Positions 47,423 to 50,081 of a stretch of 50,081 nucleotides of DNA are shown piece after piece. The translations under genes were made by a program, and so were the position numbers. The stretch spans positions 1 through 50,081 of the forward strand of contig NZ_BAXR01000021.1 in NCBI RefSeq assembly GCF_001310635.1, written 5' to 3'. The notes under the pieces were generated by a model that did no database searches, was not told the origin of the DNA, and worked only from the letters and a program-made list of their open reading frames with translations. Position 1 is the first letter of the stretch, and the number at the start of each line of letters is the position of its first letter. This DNA comes from Bacillus sp. JCM 19034. Lineage in GTDB: Bacteria; Bacillota; Bacilli; Bacillales; Bacillaceae_D.

Positions 47423-47799
47423 AGTTTATTCCCCTTTGTTTATTCAACATTGAATATATAAAGAGTATATAAAGATTTTTTTCTAATGTCAATAAAAAAG
47501 CTCATCAAAAATTCCTATGATACTCCTACTGATCATTTTAGTTACTACTTAAGCTCCTATGAACGTAATATTTCATGTTGCTATATAAAATAGCAATCCG
47601 CTCCTCTACGGAAACGGTTCTTCTAACTATTTTGAATCGTTCCGAAAAAGTTAAATATGATGAACCACGTTCTAATTATTTGAATGATAGAATCAAATCA
47701 TCTATACTAATCAGATGTTGGGGTAAAGTTCTTGGCATACTATGAAGTAATGACATTTTTAAAAAGGAGCTCCTCGTTTAAGAAATAGTCTTACTGCGT

Positions 47800-48112
47800 A
47801 AAGGGTTTACGTCAAATGAAGTGATGGATGAGCTATATCTAAGCAAGTCCTGCTATTCTAATATTATTAACCTTAGGAAATATGGGATATATATAACTTT
47901 CTGAAAAGGAATTGGGTATCATTAAACTTTGATGACGAGGAACGTATTGTTAGTATCCGTTGTGACACTTTTTTCGCAAACAAGAGGTGATAGCTGCTTT
48001 AGCCATTGCTGCACCTACTATCAAATTTCTTACAGCAATATCATAGTGAGAAACACAGCATGTAGGTAGTAAAGCCATTACAAAAGAAATAGAAACCCTA
48101 GCAATCATTTAA
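47800..48112 (+). pseudogene. IclR-family regulator remnant
   Basis: Degenerate sequence in the 700-bp gap before the FMN reductase gene. A helix-turn-helix-like stretch, FTSNEVMDELYLSKSCYSNI and INLRKYGIY (47808-47890), and an IclR-like C-terminal stretch, AALAIAAPTIKFL (47993-48031), are in different frames with stops between, and the ligand domain is largely gone. The region 47430-47800 holds nothing else I recognise. Family assignment rests on the C-terminal motif only. Confidence 0.4.
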
Positions 48113-48130
48113 TTTTTGGAGGTCAACACA

Positions 48131-48673
48131 ATGAAAGTAGTAGCAATAGTAGGAAGTATTCGTAACCAGTCTTATAATTTACAACTAGCTAAGCATGTTC
48201 AACAACGTTATGCTGATCAATTCGAGCTTGAGATTTTGGATTTAGCTCCCCTTCCAATGTATAACCAAGACACTGAACTAGATACACCACAAGAAGTGCT
48301 TGATTTCAAAGCGAAAGTCAAAGCTGCTGATGCCGTTCTATGGGTAACACCCGAATACAATTCATCGATTCCAGGTGTATTAGGAAATGCGATTGATTGG
48401 TTAAGTCGTGTAGATAAAGTAATGCATGGTAAACCTTCAATTATTATGGGTTCTTCAATGGGTATATTAGGTTCAGTAAAAGCACAGATGCATTTACGTG
48501 ATATTTTATTTGCACCTGGGTTAAATTCCCCTGTTCTTGGAGGAAATGAAGTATATGTTGGTGCAGTACATGAGAAATTTGATGCTGAAGGTAATCTAAC
48601 AGACGAATCTACCATTTCTTTCATAGATGGTGTCATTTCAAATTTCCAAGAGTGGATGAAACAATACGTATAA
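48131..48673 (+). CDS. NAD(P)H-dependent FMN reductase
   Basis: A flavodoxin-fold reductase of 180 residues: phosphate-binding loop GSIRNQSYNLQLAKH at about 7-21, isoalloxazine-contact region WVTPEYNSSIPGVLGNAIDW at about 75-95, and IMGSSMGILGSVKAQMHLRD. The family includes azoreductases and chromate reductases. Start ATG 48131 is eight bases after GGAGG; the TTG at 48116 lies ahead of that site. Monocistronic with a strong terminator. Confidence 0.9.
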   Translation: MKVVAIVGSIRNQSYNLQLAKHVQQRYADQFELEILDLAPLPMYNQDTELDTPQEVLDFKAKVKAADAVLWVTPEYNSSIPGVLGNAIDWLSRVDKVMHGKPSIIMGSSMGILGSVKAQMHLRDILFAPGLNSPVLGGNEVYVGAVHEKFDAEGNLTDESTISFIDGVISNFQEWMKQYV

Positions 48674-48680
48674 AAACTAG

Positions 48681-48726
48681 CTGACTCTAATAGTCAATTT
48701 TATTGACTGTTTGAGTCAGTCTTTTT
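48681..48726 (+). terminator. terminator of the FMN reductase gene
   Basis: Nested stems, CTGACTC/GAGTCAG outside and AGTCAAT/ATTGACT inside, followed by TCTTTTTC. The following 250 bases up to 48980 are AT-rich without other features. Confidence 0.9.
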
Positions 48727-48980
48727 CTTGCTACTATCTTCACCCACCAATGTTACACATACACTCCCCCACTTATTATCTGTTTCTATTCTATTCCACA
48801 TTTGTAATGTATATTGCATTTAACAACAACACATTAGAATAACTCATTAAATATTTATAAAATATTTACATAAAAAGACTTAGTGATAAACATTGATTCG
48901 GTAAAATAGAATTACTTACTATTCGTTTCATTTTAGCATGGACACCTGCTTACATACATTTCAAGGAAGGGGAAATTCGT

Positions 48981-49652
48981 ATGTCATTGCCTTCAAAGAA
49001 ACTTCATGTTCATTTTAGTTCTATTTCACTCGTGATTTCAGGTATTTTGTTTGTCCTATATCCTGCATTACGTCCTTTTTCAGATGAATCCTCTTTGCAA
49101 GGTGCAGCAGCATTCTCATCTACTGAATGGTTACTATCTCATATTCTAGCCATCGTCGCTTTTACACTACTCCCGCTCGGATTTTATGGATTTCAATATT
49201 CCCTACAAAACTCACTTACTTATTGGGCATTCGTGTTTTGCTTAGTAGGGGTAGGTTTAACGTTACCGTTTTATGGAGGAGAAACGTTCGGTCTTTACGC
49301 TATTGGGTTGGAAGCGATAAATCAACAGTCAGTCGATTTATTAAGTCAAGCAGACATCGTTCGTTCTGGATTCGGTCTTGTTATGTTTGTTATCGGTCTT
49401 TTACTTGTTGCTATTGCTGCAATCTTACTTACGATTGCCCTTTGGACATCTAACAAATACTTGAAATTCAGTGGCATTCCCCTTACATTAGGCATGATTC
49501 TATATCTCCCGCAGTTTTTCTTTGACCAGCCTTTACGAGTAACGCACGGAATGTTGGTCGCCATTGGCTGCATATGGATAGCTATCGAATTATGGAGTAA
49601 ACGGAACGATACGAATGAACAAAAAACACAATCAAATACTGTTAGTCTCTAA
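48981..49652 (+). CDS. six-span membrane protein, unknown function
   Basis: 223 residues with about six membrane helices and a charged tail (SKRNDTNEQKTQSNTVSL). AAGGAAGGGG precedes ATG 48981. I recognise no signature; GGETFGLYAIG in the middle and FFFDQPLRVTHGMLVAIGC near the end are the most distinctive parts. It stands alone between two terminators. Confidence 0.8.
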   Translation: MSLPSKKLHVHFSSISLVISGILFVLYPALRPFSDESSLQGAAAFSSTEWLLSHILAIVAFTLLPLGFYGFQYSLQNSLTYWAFVFCLVGVGLTLPFYGGETFGLYAIGLEAINQQSVDLLSQADIVRSGFGLVMFVIGLLLVAIAAILLTIALWTSNKYLKFSGIPLTLGMILYLPQFFFDQPLRVTHGMLVAIGCIWIAIELWSKRNDTNEQKTQSNTVSL

Positions 49653-49680
49653 GAGCTGTTTTTTTAACTAGTGAGAAATA

Positions 49681-49716
49681 GGCCAGAATTGAAATGAACA
49701 TTTCTCTGGCCATTTT
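49681..49716 (+). terminator. terminator of the six-span membrane protein gene
   Basis: Stem GGCCAGA/TCTGGCC followed by ATTTTTGC, 29 bases past the stop. Confidence 0.85.
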
Positions 49717-49769
49717 TGCACTTTAAATAATTCGAGAATGAGAGCACATCTATGCCATTTTGATTGAAA

Positions 49770-49811
49770 AATCCATGTTTCACTATTAATTCTTTATGTG
49801 AAACATGGATT
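49770..49811 (-). terminator. terminator of the LPxTA protein gene
   Basis: A perfect 14-bp stem (AATCCATGTTTCAC/GTGAAACATGGATT) lies 13 bases past the stop at 49824. Confidence 0.88.
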
Positions 49812-49823
49812 TTAAATTATAGA

Positions 49824-50081
49824 TTAATTTGATGTTAAGGAGCTTTTTCTGCGATATCCAATAAAGAGAATACCACCGAATACAGTAAGGACCATTCCCG
49901 TTAATAAGTAAGAAAACATAGATGTTGCCGTTCGTGGTAATTTACGGTCACCGTTCAGATCCCCCTGTTCATTACTATTACCTGTTTTCTTGTCGTTGTT
50001 ACTGTCTTCCTCGGTTCCTTCTCCTACGTTATTATCTTCTTCCGTTCCATCCTCGTTGTTATTGTCTTTCTTGGTTCCTTC
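49824..50081 (-). CDS. C-terminal end of a cell-wall-anchored LPxTA protein, cut by the window edge
   Basis: 85 residues visible. An acidic/asparagine-rich repeat segment (EGTKKDNNN, DGTEEDNN, EGTEEDSNN) leads to the sortase motif LPRTA, a membrane helix (about 17 residues: YLLTGMVLTVFGGILFI) and the tail GYRRKSSLTSN. Like the two LPNTA proteins at 11.2 and 36.9 kb it should be linked to peptidoglycan by a sortase. The function lies in the missing N-terminal part beyond the window. Confidence 0.85.
   Translation of the reverse strand, partial: EGTKKDNNNEDGTEEDNNVGEGTEEDSNNDKKTGNSNEQGDLNGDRKLPRTATSMFSYLLTGMVLTVFGGILFIGYRRKSSLTSN

Noticed and set aside
48116..48131. TTG 48116 as start of the FMN reductase
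   Set aside because: The GGAGG that would serve the gene lies downstream of that TTG and is correctly spaced for ATG 48131.
1..50081. Phage or genomic island
   Set aside because: No integrase, phage structural gene, attachment repeat or tRNA boundary is visible; composition is even across the window.

Overview
The window looks like chromosomal DNA from a low-GC Bacillota, most likely an alkaliphilic or soil member of the Bacillaceae. Signs of this are strong AGGAGG-type ribosome sites, frequent GTG/TTG starts, Bacillus-style PerR, Fur and cre sites, LPxTA cell-wall anchors and acidic surface proteins. No rRNA, tRNA, prophage, intact insertion sequence or CRISPR array is visible.

Layout. 0.2-3.2 kb: the NHEJ pair ku and ligD, divergent. 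3.2-9.1 kb: DUF3006 with a lipoprotein ComEC-like metallo-hydrolase, a small lipoprotein, a PAS/PP2C phosphatase, an RlmI-like rRNA methyltransferase and a frame-broken cstA. 9.3-11.1 kb: a Fur-boxed ferredoxin-NADP reductase and a decayed siderophore permease. 11.2-13.2 kb: an LPxTG-type 5'-nucleotidase. 13.3-15.5 kb: an FAD oxidoreductase with an ECF41 sigma factor behind a canonical ECF41 promoter. 15.6-17.4 kb: a split chromate transporter with a divergent Lrp regulator. 17.6-19.7 kb: an agr-type quorum-sensing operon (GHKL kinase, AgrB, a 42-residue AgrD with Ser in place of Cys, and an extra membrane protein). 20-25 kb: a GAF/PP2C phosphatase and an ABC exporter whose third gene is a PASTA protein. 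25.6-29.1 kb: a lipoprotein preceded by a 42-bp perfect palindrome, then PerR-boxed ahpCF. 29.2-35.3 kb: TetR/glyoxalase with a visible operator, a HEAT protein, mqo, an EamA transporter and a PAP2 phosphatase. 35.5-40.2 kb: oligogalacturonate lyase with a cre site, and a giant LRR surface protein with 26 DEVDT-type repeats. 40.5-50.1 kb: Nudix, formylglycine-generating enzyme, a chromate-transporter remnant, a diguanylate cyclase, a PadR/ABC module, an IclR remnant, an FMN reductase, a membrane protein and the 3' end of another LPxTA protein.

Themes. Many genes face the envelope or stress: peroxide (ahpCF), iron (Fur), chromate, double-strand breaks (ku/ligD), and phosphatases of the RsbU type. 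The most unusual module is the agr-like operon, which has no response regulator beside it and appears to split the usual multi-span receptor from a two-span kinase.

Caution. At least fourteen otherwise well-conserved genes are broken by single-base indels, nearly always in or next to homopolymers and mostly one base short. This looks like residual sequencing error rather than true decay. Only the FecCD, ChrA-fragment and IclR remnants look truly degenerate. Frame-broken genes are typed as pseudogene here, but most are probably intact in the organism.
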